Of a stretch of 50,677 nucleotides of DNA, positions 9,040-17,993 are shown one piece after another. Numbering within the stretch: the first letter of the stretch is position 1; each line of letters begins with the position of its first letter. Origin of the DNA: Thaumarchaeota archaeon SCGC AAA007-O23. GTDB lineage: Archaea > Thermoproteota > Nitrososphaeria > Nitrososphaerales > Nitrosopumilaceae. The DNA lies in NCBI GenBank assembly GCA_000402075.1, contig ARWO01000027.1, forward strand, positions 1 through 50,677, given 5' to 3'. The notes under the pieces were generated by a model. That model saw only the letters and a list, made by a program, of their open reading frames with translations. It had not been told where the DNA came from and ran no database searches. Position numbers and translations under genes: made by a program.

Positions 9040-9369
9040 ATGAATGAGGTTCCAGTTTTAATTGAAAGCATTGCAAGTTTATTAACTTCATATACGACGA
9101 ATTCTGTTGGAATAAGGACTTCAGAGTACAAATATTTCAGAGATAAAGGCAGCCCAACTAAAAACATTCATCTTTATGATTTAGTTAAAGATTCTTTAGA
9201 AGAGAAGAATTTGGCGGATAAATTACCAGATGTTGTACAAAAAATGGAAAATATGTTAAATGAGATACAAAGTAAAGAATCCACTGACTATGAAAAATCA
9301 AATGAACTTGATGGTGAGGAAACCCTACGTATTGAGAAAGAGTTAAGAAAGCTTGGGTACATCGATTAA
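9040..9369 (+). pseudogene. C-terminal remnant of a sulfatase
   Basis: The 109-residue frame resembles only the end of alkaline-phosphatase-fold sulfatases: VGIRTSEYKYFRD, then HLYDLVKDSLEEKNLAD (usual form LYDLxNDPxExxNLA), and a terminus ERELRKLGYI-like (here EKELRKLGYID). The catalytic formylglycine motif CxPxR and the metal-binding N-terminal ~350 residues are absent, and the preceding bases encode an intact glycosyltransferase end. It is therefore either a deletion remnant or a small protein that has taken on another role; it cannot be an active sulfatase. Its ATG at 9040 has a purine-rich stretch before it, so it may still be translated. Confidence 0.6.
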
Positions 9370-9390
9370 AATTTATTTTATATTTTTACT

Positions 9391-10443
9391 TCAAAGAACT
9401 TCATTAATTTTTTCACAAATTACTTTAACATCATCATCTTTTAGTTGAGGGAAAGATGGCATTGATAAAACTTCATTTGAGAATTTTTCACTTATAGGTA
9501 GATTATAACCTAAATTTTCGTATAGTGGTTGTTTGTGTATTGGTTTGGGATAATGTATTGCTACTCCGATATTATTTTTTGATAAATGTGAGAATATCTC
9601 ATCTCTCTTTTGATGTTTAATGATTATCTGATGATAAACTGATGTTCCTTTTGGATTTTCATCTAGCATACAATCATCCCCCAAAAATTTTTTGTATAGT
9701 GACGCTAATTCTCGTCTTCTTTTATTTTTTTCATCAAGTGTTTGCAATTGAATTCTTCCAATTGCCGCGTTTACAGTGTTTAATCTCATTGTAAATCCTA
9801 ATTTATCATGCTCAGTTCTAGTTCTTCTACCATTATCCCGTAAAGAGTCAATCTGTTTCTTTATCTCTTCATTATTTGTTGTAACCATACCTCCATCTCC
9901 CCCAACTGTCATGTTTTTTGTGGGGTAGAAAGAAAAACAACCAACATCACCTATGCTGCCTACTTTTTTATGATCAAAAGTTGCACCATGGGCCTGGCAT
10001 GCGTCTTCAATTATAGGAGCTTTGTGTGTTTCACTTACACTCTTGATTGAATCAAAATCGCATGGATTTCCATATATATGAACGGGAATTATAGCCTCAG
10101 GTTTTTCATTTGTAGTTTTTATGTCAATATTTCCATCATCATAATTAATATCACAAAGTACAGGTTTTGCACCAGTCATTAAAATACAATTTGCAGATGC
10201 AACAAAAGAATTTGTACTAGTTATCACTTTTGATTTTTCTGTAATACCCAAGCTAATCAAAGATAGTTGTAGGGCTGCGTTTCCGGAATTCACCGAAATA
10301 GCAAATTTAGTTCCTGTATATCTGGCAAATTCTTCTTCAAATTTGAAAACACTTTCGCCCATAACAAATTTTTCATTTCTTAGTGCATCAATAGCCGCAT
10401 TTTCCATATCTTTTGTGAATTCAGGAACAAAAAAGGGAATCAT
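9391..10443 (-). CDS. DegT/DnrJ/EryC1 PLP-dependent sugar aminotransferase
   Basis: The 350-residue length fits the family. Visible motifs are VNSGNAALQL (cofactor phosphate), EDACQAHGA (D147, cofactor N1) and SFYPTKNMTVGGDGGM, with K176 as the PLP-binding lysine. These enzymes aminate 3- or 4-keto nucleotide sugars. The gene supplies the amino-sugar step for the island's dehydrogenases and epimerases. It is 18 bases downstream of the esterase-like gene on the same strand. Confidence 0.88.
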   Translation of the reverse strand: MIPFFVPEFTKDMENAAIDALRNEKFVMGESVFKFEEEFARYTGTKFAISVNSGNAALQLSLISLGITEKSKVITSTNSFVASANCILMTGAKPVLCDINYDDGNIDIKTTNEKPEAIIPVHIYGNPCDFDSIKSVSETHKAPIIEDACQAHGATFDHKKVGSIGDVGCFSFYPTKNMTVGGDGGMVTTNNEEIKKQIDSLRDNGRRTRTEHDKLGFTMRLNTVNAAIGRIQLQTLDEKNKRRRELASLYKKFLGDDCMLDENPKGTSVYHQIIIKHQKRDEIFSHLSKNNIGVAIHYPKPIHKQPLYENLGYNLPISEKFSNEVLSMPSFPQLKDDDVKVICEKINEVL

Positions 10444-10461
10444 TTTCAGTGCACCTTGGTG

Positions 10462-11595
10462 TTATGACATGTCATCTAAAATTAAACTTAAAGCATAATC
10501 AGATATTTCATGCTGATTAGTAGAACTATCTAGAAACACACTAAATTTTCCTTGATCGCCTAAAATAGCTAGTTTATCTTGTATAACATTACCGTATGGA
10601 AATTTATCATATAATTCTGCTTGGAAACAACACGGATCATTGTATATGAATAATTGAACCAATTTCCTGTTATCACCAAAAGAACTCATAGTATAGAGTT
10701 CTAGGTAATTCGATATACGATAAATATTTGGATTGAACGCCTCATAATCACCAATATTTTTTCCTTCATAACGAAGATGCAGAGGATATGAACCCGCAAC
10801 AGAATAACTTTCAGAGATACGTTCATCAATTGCGGAATAAAGAACTGTTATCCATCCACCACCCGATAAACCCACCATGTAATAAGAATCAAAATCATAA
10901 TTTTCGTCGATATAATTTAATGAAAGTACTATAGGCTCAACGAAATATTTGATTGGTGAAAATTTGGAAGATTCTAATAATAGAAATTGATTATGTGAAA
11001 TAAATTTTACCGGTCCAAAATCTGAAGTTTCTATTACAGGCTGATTATTCGTTCCTTTGAGTGGCATGTTAAAACCCACAATGGAATAACCATTATTTAA
11101 AAAGAAAGCAAGAGTATTTTTTTCTAACATAAAATCACCAGCATGACCATGATGATAAATGATCAATTTGTTATTTGACTCATGTGGAATAAAAAAATAT
11201 GCGATGGAGTTTACTCCATATTCCATTTCAATAGTAATTTTATCTAATTGTTTCAGATTTTTGAGATCGCTAAAATTATCATCTATGAAGTTTTCTTCTA
11301 TACTTGTAGGTAGTTCTGTGGGCATTTGATCTTTCCAAATATATTTAATTAGGGAATCTTTCTTGTAAGTAAGATCCTCTCTAGTCTCAATTCCTATTAT
11401 TGAACTGACATCAAATTTTTCTAAACTAGTTGAAGTGTTGTTAGGTACATCATCACCTTCATCAAAGATCGTTTTTTTGACCTGATTCAATTCCTCATAG
11501 GGAAAATATTCATACAGTCCGACTACAATTCCGTAAGAAAAGGTTACTATTATAATTGGTATCATAATTCCTAGTATTCTTAATCTCATGTTCAA
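10462..11595 (-). CDS. Membrane-anchored alpha/beta hydrolase (esterase-like)
   Basis: This 377-residue protein has an N-terminal membrane helix (about residues 7-27) and an extracytoplasmic alpha/beta hydrolase domain. IIYHHGHAGD provides the oxyanion-hole HG motif, MVGLSGGGW the nucleophile elbow with S244, and TNQHEISDY near the C-terminus the probable catalytic His. It resembles acetylxylan-esterase/dienelactone-hydrolase-like enzymes and could remove or edit acyl groups on a surface glycan. Specificity is not deducible. Confidence 0.68.
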   Translation of the reverse strand: MNMRLRILGIMIPIIIVTFSYGIVVGLYEYFPYEELNQVKKTIFDEGDDVPNNTSTSLEKFDVSSIIGIETREDLTYKKDSLIKYIWKDQMPTELPTSIEENFIDDNFSDLKNLKQLDKITIEMEYGVNSIAYFFIPHESNNKLIIYHHGHAGDFMLEKNTLAFFLNNGYSIVGFNMPLKGTNNQPVIETSDFGPVKFISHNQFLLLESSKFSPIKYFVEPIVLSLNYIDENYDFDSYYMVGLSGGGWITVLYSAIDERISESYSVAGSYPLHLRYEGKNIGDYEAFNPNIYRISNYLELYTMSSFGDNRKLVQLFIYNDPCCFQAELYDKFPYGNVIQDKLAILGDQGKFSVFLDSSTNQHEISDYALSLILDDMS

Positions 11596-11732
11596 TCAAC
11601 AAAAATTATAATGATTTAAAACCTTCGCGTCAATTTCTTTAGTATAATCATAAATCATTATTTCTAAATTTGAGTAACATGCTTAGAATAAATTATAGTG
11701 AAATTGATATAATACGAATAGAGTTATTTTAT

Positions 11733-12230
11733 ATGGGAAAAAATTTAGGATTTCGTGGCTGGTATTATTTTAGACAAGGATGGAGTCTATATTTTGCATT
11801 CATTTTTGCTGCTATAAACACACTGACTGTTACATATTTCTTGGCAATAGAACGTATACCGTTTTTAACAACTATTTTTCCATCTTTTATTCATTATGTG
11901 GTAATAACTTCAAGTGTAGCAATTCCGATTTTAACTTTAGTGGGATATGCACATTGGAAAAAAACTAGTGCAAGAAAAGCAGAGATTGACATAACTTATG
12001 AAGTAGACCCCTATAAAGCAAGAACGTTGGTTAATACTGAAATGTTATTGAAAATGAATTTTAATTTAACATTAATGATAACTAAAATATTAAATGATCA
12101 AAAACCTTCAAAAGAAGAATTATTAGAGTTACAAAAATCTCAAGATAAAATTTCTAAATTCGTTACTGATAGATCATTTACAAATAAAAAGGATTTAAAA
12201 TATATTAAAACTGAATCTGAAGAAAAGTAA
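11733..12230 (+). CDS. Conserved two-helix membrane protein, unknown function
   Basis: From ATG 11733 (MGKNLGFRGWYYFRQGW) the product is 165 residues. It has two hydrophobic segments (WSLYFAFIFAAINTLTVTYF and YVVITSSVAIPILTLVGY) and a charged cytosolic C-terminal tail rich in Lys and Glu. The frame extends upstream to ATG 11670, but the extra 21 residues are unlike the rest and cover AT-rich promoter-like sequence, so the shorter start is preferred. I do not recognise a function; it looks like a lineage-specific protein beside the glycan genes. Confidence 0.62.
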   Translation: MGKNLGFRGWYYFRQGWSLYFAFIFAAINTLTVTYFLAIERIPFLTTIFPSFIHYVVITSSVAIPILTLVGYAHWKKTSARKAEIDITYEVDPYKARTLVNTEMLLKMNFNLTLMITKILNDQKPSKEELLELQKSQDKISKFVTDRSFTNKKDLKYIKTESEEK

Positions 12231-12261
12231 ATTATGCAAAATGCAGGATAATCTAAAATGA

Positions 12262-13425
12262 ATGTCTATGACAAATTCTGAATTATACCTATTCTTAATT
12301 TGGGAAAATGCCAGAACAAAAGAAAATTATCTTTTACAAGAAATCCAAAAGGAATTTGAAATTAGAGACGTTTATGAAATCACTTGGGATAAAAAAATAT
12401 TTTCAACCAATATGATGAGATTTTATGGACCTACATTAGAAAATGTGTCTGAAAAAACTAAACTATGTGGAACAGGGTCTTTTCTACTAATCATTATTTC
12501 TGATGAAAATCCAAAATTTGGACGACGAGAAACTACAAAAGGAATGCAATTGGTAAATCTAAATTTATTTGAAAATAAAAGAAAATATAGAAAATTAACT
12601 GGTAAAGACTTTGGAATACATAGTACTCTGACAAAGAAGGAAACTAATGACGATCTAACTTTACTTTTAGGTAAAAATACATCTGATGTAGAAAAAACTT
12701 TATCTGATAAATGGAACGGAAAAATTACAAAAATTGAATCAAACATTGTAGGGCAATCTGGATGGAAAGATTTGAAGGAACTTCTCTATGTATTAAACTC
12801 AACAAGTAATTACGTTATTTTAAGAAATTTTGAAGGGTTACCTGAAAATTTTGATAACTATAGTCACAATGATGTTGATATTTTAACTGATGATTTTCTT
12901 CGAATGCCATATCTTGCAAATGGAGGAAAATCTCCAATTAATAATATTTTCTCCCATATAGTTCAAATTGGAAATAAGAAAATACCGTTTGATTATGGAT
13001 TTCCTGGCGATGGATATTATGATGAAAAATGGTCTAAAGAAATTCTAGAAAGACGTGTATTTTGTAATGGATTTTATGTCCCTGCCGATGAGGATTATTT
13101 TTACAGTTTATTTTATCATGTAATTTTTTACCAAAAAAAAGTTTCAGATGAGTATAAAACTAAATTACTTGATTTAGCTAAAAAATTATTTATTGTTGAA
13201 ATATCTGTTTCTCTCTTTGATGATATTGAAGAATCAACAATTTTCTTAGAAACGTATATGAAAAAAATGGGATATTTACATACAAATTCATTTCGTTATA
13301 AAATATTACATAATAAAATATTACATAACAAATTATTCCAATATGCCAAACTATCAATATATTTGTGGAAAAAACATGGAAGCAATCATTTCCTTTCATT
13401 AAAAGAAAAATTAAATAGGAATTAG
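12262..13425 (+). CDS. Uncharacterised protein, nucleotidyltransferase-like motif
   Basis: The 387-residue protein has an N-terminal half with KLCGTGSFLLIII and a C-terminal half with YVILRNFEGLP, then HNDVDILTDD, a D-x-D pattern as in nucleotidyltransferase-fold enzymes. FDYGFPGDGYYDEKW, ILERRV and EDYFYSLFYHVIFYQK follow. I recall a similar FD..GDGYYD..W pattern in uncharacterised bacterial polysaccharide-locus proteins, but cannot name the family. The neighbours (glycan genes, a PLD-like protein 16 bases downstream) suggest phospho- or sugar-transfer. A 15-base duplication near the 3' end repeats KILHN. Confidence 0.5.
   Translation: MSMTNSELYLFLIWENARTKENYLLQEIQKEFEIRDVYEITWDKKIFSTNMMRFYGPTLENVSEKTKLCGTGSFLLIIISDENPKFGRRETTKGMQLVNLNLFENKRKYRKLTGKDFGIHSTLTKKETNDDLTLLLGKNTSDVEKTLSDKWNGKITKIESNIVGQSGWKDLKELLYVLNSTSNYVILRNFEGLPENFDNYSHNDVDILTDDFLRMPYLANGGKSPINNIFSHIVQIGNKKIPFDYGFPGDGYYDEKWSKEILERRVFCNGFYVPADEDYFYSLFYHVIFYQKKVSDEYKTKLLDLAKKLFIVEISVSLFDDIEESTIFLETYMKKMGYLHTNSFRYKILHNKILHNKLFQYAKLSIYLWKKHGSNHFLSLKEKLNRN
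13298..13327 (+). repeat. Two perfect 15-base tandem copies inside a gene
   Basis: The unit ATAAAATATTACATA occurs twice in a row, keeps the reading frame and duplicates the peptide KILHN. It looks like simple slippage and carries no evident function. Confidence 0.8.
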
Positions 13426-13441
13426 ATAGTGTTGATGAATA

Positions 13442-13957
13442 ATGGAGACATTCATTGGAAAAGGAATAGGAAAATATTTTGAAGATGAAATTTTTTCTGC
13501 AAAAAATGAATTAAAAATTTCCACTCCAGCTGTAGCTTTAGATTTTTGTAGAAAAATAATAAACATGGCTGAAAATGGAGTAAAAATTAAAGTAATTACT
13601 AGTAATTCTGGAGCAGCAGATTCAGAACAAGCTAATGAACTAGCTCAATCGTTTATCAAAGAAGGAAAAAAGAATTTAGATTATAAAATAGTCAGTATGA
13701 AAGAATGTGCTTTAATTCATGCAAAAATTTTTGTTATTGATGGAACTTGTGCAATTGTAGGTTCAGCAAATTTTAGTGAAAACAGTTTTAGAAACTTTGC
13801 TGAATATATGTTAATTTTTAGAAAATCTGAAAATATCAAACAAATTAATAATGACTTTGAAAAACTTTGGAATTCATTTAATTATTCAGAAATTGAAACG
13901 CCTGGGATGAAAAAAGATTTTAGAAATAAAATTAAAAACATAAGACGAAAAATTTAA
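13442..13957 (+). CDS. Single-domain phospholipase D-like protein
   Basis: This 171-residue protein has one complete HKD motif, IHAKIFVID (H93, K95, D100) followed by GSANFSENSF (S108, N110). With only one motif it would act as a dimer, like the Nuc endonuclease. No signal peptide is seen, so it is cytosolic. It could be a nuclease or a phosphodiesterase/phosphatidyltransferase; the HKD alone does not decide. It follows the nucleotidyltransferase-like gene by 16 bases. Confidence 0.78.
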   Translation: METFIGKGIGKYFEDEIFSAKNELKISTPAVALDFCRKIINMAENGVKIKVITSNSGAADSEQANELAQSFIKEGKKNLDYKIVSMKECALIHAKIFVIDGTCAIVGSANFSENSFRNFAEYMLIFRKSENIKQINNDFEKLWNSFNYSEIETPGMKKDFRNKIKNIRRKI

Positions 13958-14082
13958 TTTTTACTCCAAAAGTATAACTATGATGATTTACACTTTTATC
14001 GAAATAAATTAATTTATAAAAATGAAATATTTTGTTTCAATGTTCACTCAACTAATTTTATAAGTAGGGATTGCAAAAAATA

Positions 14083-14937
14083 TTATTTATCCCAATCAAA
14101 TTTGGAATTCAAGAATTCATAAAGTTGTTCATTATATGGTTTAAAGAAAGTAACTAGTTTTTTTCGTGTGTTAGAATTCATTTTAGAATATTTTGATACA
14201 TTAACTTTTTTTGTATTTAGGATTTCATATTTAGGCAGATTTAAAAATTGAAATATATCATTCATAATATTTTTTGTATTTGATGCAAGATCTTCACTTG
14301 AGATAATTAATATTTGATTTTTAGAAAAAAGTTCAAACCACACAGGAAGTTGTTCGGCATAAAATCCTCTAGCTAATTTTGAATTTTCAACTTTTGTTGC
14401 AAAGTAATTATCATCTTTTGAATCATCATTCCATGTTACAATATCATTCATATCTTCTTCAATAACTTCTTCAAACGTTCTAATTTCTCCAAATTTTGTG
14501 CTTAGATCATAATGAGAGTAAGTTCTATCAACTGGATTTCTCAATACTATGATAAGTTTGGAGTCAGGAAATTGTTTTTTAATCCTTCTTGCAATCCAGG
14601 GTCTACGAACATAAGATGGGGTGACATCATAAGTCATAAAGAAATGAGTTTGTAATTTTATTCTAAATTTTGTGAAAATTGACGGAAATAACGAACGATA
14701 CCAATGTAATCCAAGATGAAAATTATCATCAAAGAATCCCAGTTCATCATAAGCAGATTTTGATAATGAAGGGTGTTGATCCAAATAATGGTATAAAGAA
14801 GTGGTTCCAGTTCTACCTGCACCAATTACAAAAAAATTAGGCAGGACTCTTAATGGACTAGTAATCCCAAAAAAATGTCGCTTAACAAATAATTGGTAAA
14901 ATCTTTTGTAAGAAGATTTTTGAGATTTCAGATACAT
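14083..14937 (-). CDS. PAPS-dependent sulfotransferase (first of two)
   Basis: This 284-residue sulfotransferase has the 5'-phosphosulfate loop FFVIGAGRTGTTSLYHY (about residues 36-51) and the 3'-phosphate motif IIVLRNPVDRTYSHYD (R133, S141). PSLSKSAYDELGFFDDNF lies between them. It moves sulfate from PAPS to a hydroxyl or amine. It is closely related to the plus-strand sulfotransferase at 17109: both share an N-terminal RHF...IT.PLR.LP pattern and FFDDNFHLGL.WYRSLFP. A glycan is the probable acceptor. Confidence 0.85.
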   Translation of the reverse strand: MYLKSQKSSYKRFYQLFVKRHFFGITSPLRVLPNFFVIGAGRTGTTSLYHYLDQHPSLSKSAYDELGFFDDNFHLGLHWYRSLFPSIFTKFRIKLQTHFFMTYDVTPSYVRRPWIARRIKKQFPDSKLIIVLRNPVDRTYSHYDLSTKFGEIRTFEEVIEEDMNDIVTWNDDSKDDNYFATKVENSKLARGFYAEQLPVWFELFSKNQILIISSEDLASNTKNIMNDIFQFLNLPKYEILNTKKVNVSKYSKMNSNTRKKLVTFFKPYNEQLYEFLNSKFDWDK

Positions 14938-15111
14938 AAAGAAACTTGTTTAATGATAGATTTGAGTCTTATTTCTAAATTTAACTTATTATTTTGGTTC
15001 AAGAGAAGAAAATATTTGATTTAAAGTAGAATCTCTAGTTAAATTAATGAGAAGTTTAATTTAATAATTTAACTTATAATGTAATTTCTTGCCTTTTGAT
15101 ATATTAAGTAA
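14938..15111. promoter_or_regulatory. Divergent intergenic promoter region
   Basis: This 174-base gap lies between the minus-strand sulfotransferase and the plus-strand oxidoreductase. An ACTTATAATG stretch about 35 bases before ATG 15112 is a possible TATA element. No RNA or repeat was recognised. Confidence 0.35.
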
Positions 15112-16083
15112 ATGTCAAAAGTAAAAGTTGGAGTCATAGGAGCAGGTGGTATTTCTTCTGGAGTACATTTACCATTACTATCATGCATAAACAATGTAAG
15201 CATAGAATTTATTGCAGATACTGTAAATCCTGAAATTCTAGCAAAAACATACAATACCAAAGCAATCAAAATAAATGATATTTCATCTCTGCCAAACTGT
15301 GACGCCGTTTTACTTGCAATTCCTGTGGGTGTCAAAGAAAAATATATCCGTGAATTCTCAAAAAGAAACACCTACATTTTCACTGAAAAACCATTTGCTG
15401 TAGATTTAGAAACGCACAAAAACTTTCTAAAACTTTCAAATAAAATATCCTGCAATTATATGAGGATTTATTATAATTCTACTAGACAAATTAAAAATAT
15501 TATTTCTTCAGGAGTCTTTGGACCTATAAAAAAAGTATCAATTACTGAAGGTGGAATTATAGGAAAAACTGGAAGGAGTAAAAATTCCTACCAAGCTGAT
15601 CCAAAATTAAGTGGAGGAGGAATGTTGATGGAAACATCATGTCATACATTCAGTCAACTTGCTTTTCTTTTTAATGACATATCCGTTCGTGAGGCCAAAG
15701 TTACTTGGGAAGATGGTTTTGATGTAGAATCTAATGCTACATTTGATATTTCTGATAACACACAATTCAGTATTGATTACACGGCAACGATGTTAAAGCC
15801 TATAGAAAATAATGCTACATTCTTCTTTGAACATAATAAAATAGAATTTAATCATCTCATACCAAATTCTATTTTTACAATTTCTTCATCTGATTCAGAA
15901 AAACAATTTGTCATTGAACAGGAAGAATATTTTGCGTCAACATTTGCTCAAGCATATTATTTAAAATGGAAAGATTTCTTGAATAAAATATCTACAGATT
16001 CTGTTTTTGATACAGAACTTGAGACCTCTATTATGACTACAAAAATGATTGCTGATATAATCCAAAAAGGAAGCAAGAAATGA
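15112..16083 (+). CDS. Gfo/Idh/MocA-family oxidoreductase
   Basis: The 323-residue protein has the Rossmann motif VGVIGAGGISSGVH, the FTEKPFAVDLETH motif with the conserved EKP lysine, and LMETSCHTFSQLAFLF, containing the His of the active site. It is probably an NAD(P)-dependent sugar or polyol dehydrogenase. Its stop overlaps the start of the next gene by four bases (ATGA), and the following sulfotransferase is 10 bases on, forming an operon that runs on to the glycosyltransferase near 18000. Confidence 0.8.
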   Translation: MSKVKVGVIGAGGISSGVHLPLLSCINNVSIEFIADTVNPEILAKTYNTKAIKINDISSLPNCDAVLLAIPVGVKEKYIREFSKRNTYIFTEKPFAVDLETHKNFLKLSNKISCNYMRIYYNSTRQIKNIISSGVFGPIKKVSITEGGIIGKTGRSKNSYQADPKLSGGGMLMETSCHTFSQLAFLFNDISVREAKVTWEDGFDVESNATFDISDNTQFSIDYTATMLKPIENNATFFFEHNKIEFNHLIPNSIFTISSSDSEKQFVIEQEEYFASTFAQAYYLKWKDFLNKISTDSVFDTELETSIMTTKMIADIIQKGSKK

Positions 16084-17099
16084 AACTTGGATTAATCGGT
16101 GCAAATGGTAATGTTGGAACAGAACTCTGTTTTCTATTAAAGAATGATGTCGATCTAAAACCAATTATTCGCAACAGATTGGGATCCGTTTTTTTAAAAC
16201 ACCATGGGTTCTCTTGTACTATTGCTGATATATCTCAAAATAAAGACTCCAAAGAATGTCTGGCTGATATTGATGCTGTTGTAATTTCGTCATATGCAAC
16301 TGATCCATTTTCAGGTTCCCAAACTCAATCAAGTCAAAAAATAAATGAACAGATAATAAAAAATTCAGTGAAATTTTCTGCTAAAGATGCAACAATAATT
16401 TATTTTAGCACAATACGTGCTTTTTCCCATAAAATAGATCCAAACACATCACGTTTTTGGACTATGCCTGGATATGATAAAGAAAAAAGGCATTTGGAAC
16501 GTGTGTTTATGTCAGAATGCAGAAAAAACAAGAAAAGAGGTTTTGCATTACGTCTAGGTCATGTTTTTGGAGATAATCAGCCTAGAACTAGAGAATTCAA
16601 GAAAATGTTGTCGAAAAAAAGAATTTTAGTGCAAGTATCACCAAACAAAAAATCTAATGTGGTACATGTTGTAGCAATCAAAGACGCAATACTAAGATGC
16701 TTGGATCTGAAAGCAAAATCAGGTGTTTATTCAGTTGTTAATAATCCACAATGGACTTGGGAAAATGTCTTCAATTATTATAAGAAATGTGAAACTATCA
16801 TTGAATACAAATCACTCCAAACCTCTACTTCTAATACAAACAGTTTCTTCTGGGAATTATTAAAAACAAATAAAAAATATCTTAGCCCCATAAGATATTA
16901 CCTACCTTCTAAGTTTGATGCAGAAATTCAAAAAAAACTTACAATGAAGAAAATGATGCAAGCAATTTCAAGTTTAAAAAATGAAGAGGCATTCTATTCA
17001 AGTGATTTTAGTTATGAACCAATTCCGGGTCCTTTCTTACGTGGTTTGAATAATACAAAAGAACTGTTGAAAAATTATAATTTAGAAGTATTTCAGTGA
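16080..17099 (+). CDS. NAD(P)-dependent nucleotide-sugar epimerase/dehydratase (extended SDR)
   Basis: The 339-residue protein begins LGLIGANGNVGTEL (variant of GxxGxxG), has IIYFSTIRAFS in the catalytic Ser/Thr strand, a MPGYDKEKRHLE stretch with the YxxxK pair, and FALRLGHVFGDNQPRTR, a common extended-SDR signature. It likely reduces, epimerises or dehydrates a sugar nucleotide. It is translationally coupled to the upstream dehydrogenase. Exact reaction unknown. Confidence 0.7.
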   Translation: MKLGLIGANGNVGTELCFLLKNDVDLKPIIRNRLGSVFLKHHGFSCTIADISQNKDSKECLADIDAVVISSYATDPFSGSQTQSSQKINEQIIKNSVKFSAKDATIIYFSTIRAFSHKIDPNTSRFWTMPGYDKEKRHLERVFMSECRKNKKRGFALRLGHVFGDNQPRTREFKKMLSKKRILVQVSPNKKSNVVHVVAIKDAILRCLDLKAKSGVYSVVNNPQWTWENVFNYYKKCETIIEYKSLQTSTSNTNSFFWELLKTNKKYLSPIRYYLPSKFDAEIQKKLTMKKMMQAISSLKNEEAFYSSDFSYEPIPGPFLRGLNNTKELLKNYNLEVFQ

Positions 17100-17108
17100 G
17101 CCAGAATA

Positions 17109-17951
17109 ATGAGTTCAACAAAATTTAAGAGACTTTATTGGAACATTAGATATCAATTATTGGCTAGACATTTTTATGCAATAACAGGTCCACTGAGAAC
17201 TTTACCAGATTTTATCATAATTGGTGCAATGAAAAGTGGAACTACCTCATTGTATAACTACATTTGTGAACATCCGTGTGTTTTGCCAGCAGCGTATGAC
17301 GAAGTTGGATTTTTTGATGATAATTTCCATCTTGGATTAAATTGGTATAGATCACTTTTTCCAACAAAAAAGCAAATTGACAATATTAGAAAGAAAGAAG
17401 GAATAGCGATTACTGGCGAAGACACGCCTTTTTATTTTTGGAATAAAGATGCACGTGATAGAATTCAAAAATTATTGCCAAAGATAAAACTCATTTTAAA
17501 TTTAAGAAATCCAGTTGATAGGGCATTTTCTGAGTACAATAATGTAGTGAGAGAAAAGGAAATCACTTTGAGTTTTGAAGAATACATAAAACTAGATTTA
17601 GAAAATATAGAAAATAACTCATTAGATGTAGCTCAATGTGGTCAAGACAGTGCTATTATTTCAAGAGGAATTTATTTTAAACAATTAGAGATGTGGAGAG
17701 AATTATTTCCTAAAGAACAGATATTCATTTTTGACTCCAATGAGCTTTCACAGAAACCAGTAGAAATAATGAATAAAATTTTCAAATTCCTTAATCTTCC
17801 AGATTATAGGGTTGAAAAAAGATTTCACATTAAAAAATTTATGTATGATAAAATGGATAATAATACTAGGGAAAAGTTAATTGAGTTTTATAAACCAATA
17901 AATGAAAAGTTGTTTAATTTAATTGGAGAAAAGTACAATTGGAATAAGTAG
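17109..17951 (+). CDS. PAPS-dependent sulfotransferase (second of two)
   Basis: The 280-residue protein has IIIGAMKSGTTSLYNYI (5'-phosphosulfate loop near residue 40) and LILNLRNPVDRAFSEYN (3'-phosphate motif). ITGEDTPFYFWN and RGIYFKQLEMW are family-typical. It is paralogous to the minus-strand sulfotransferase at 14083. It sits in an operon with a sugar dehydrogenase and an epimerase, so the product is probably a sulfated sugar in the surface glycan. Confidence 0.86.
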   Translation: MSSTKFKRLYWNIRYQLLARHFYAITGPLRTLPDFIIIGAMKSGTTSLYNYICEHPCVLPAAYDEVGFFDDNFHLGLNWYRSLFPTKKQIDNIRKKEGIAITGEDTPFYFWNKDARDRIQKLLPKIKLILNLRNPVDRAFSEYNNVVREKEITLSFEEYIKLDLENIENNSLDVAQCGQDSAIISRGIYFKQLEMWRELFPKEQIFIFDSNELSQKPVEIMNKIFKFLNLPDYRVEKRFHIKKFMYDKMDNNTREKLIEFYKPINEKLFNLIGEKYNWNK

Positions 17952-17993
17952 TATGTTTTATGAGTAGCCATTTGACTTTATCTAAGTGAAGAA

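Noticed and set aside
9040..9369. Complete small sulfatase
   Set aside because: No CxPxR site and no metal-binding N-terminus; only the C-terminal segment is recognisable.
13291..13330. Possible CRISPR-like short repeat
   Set aside because: Only two adjacent 15-base copies inside a coding frame, with no spacers.
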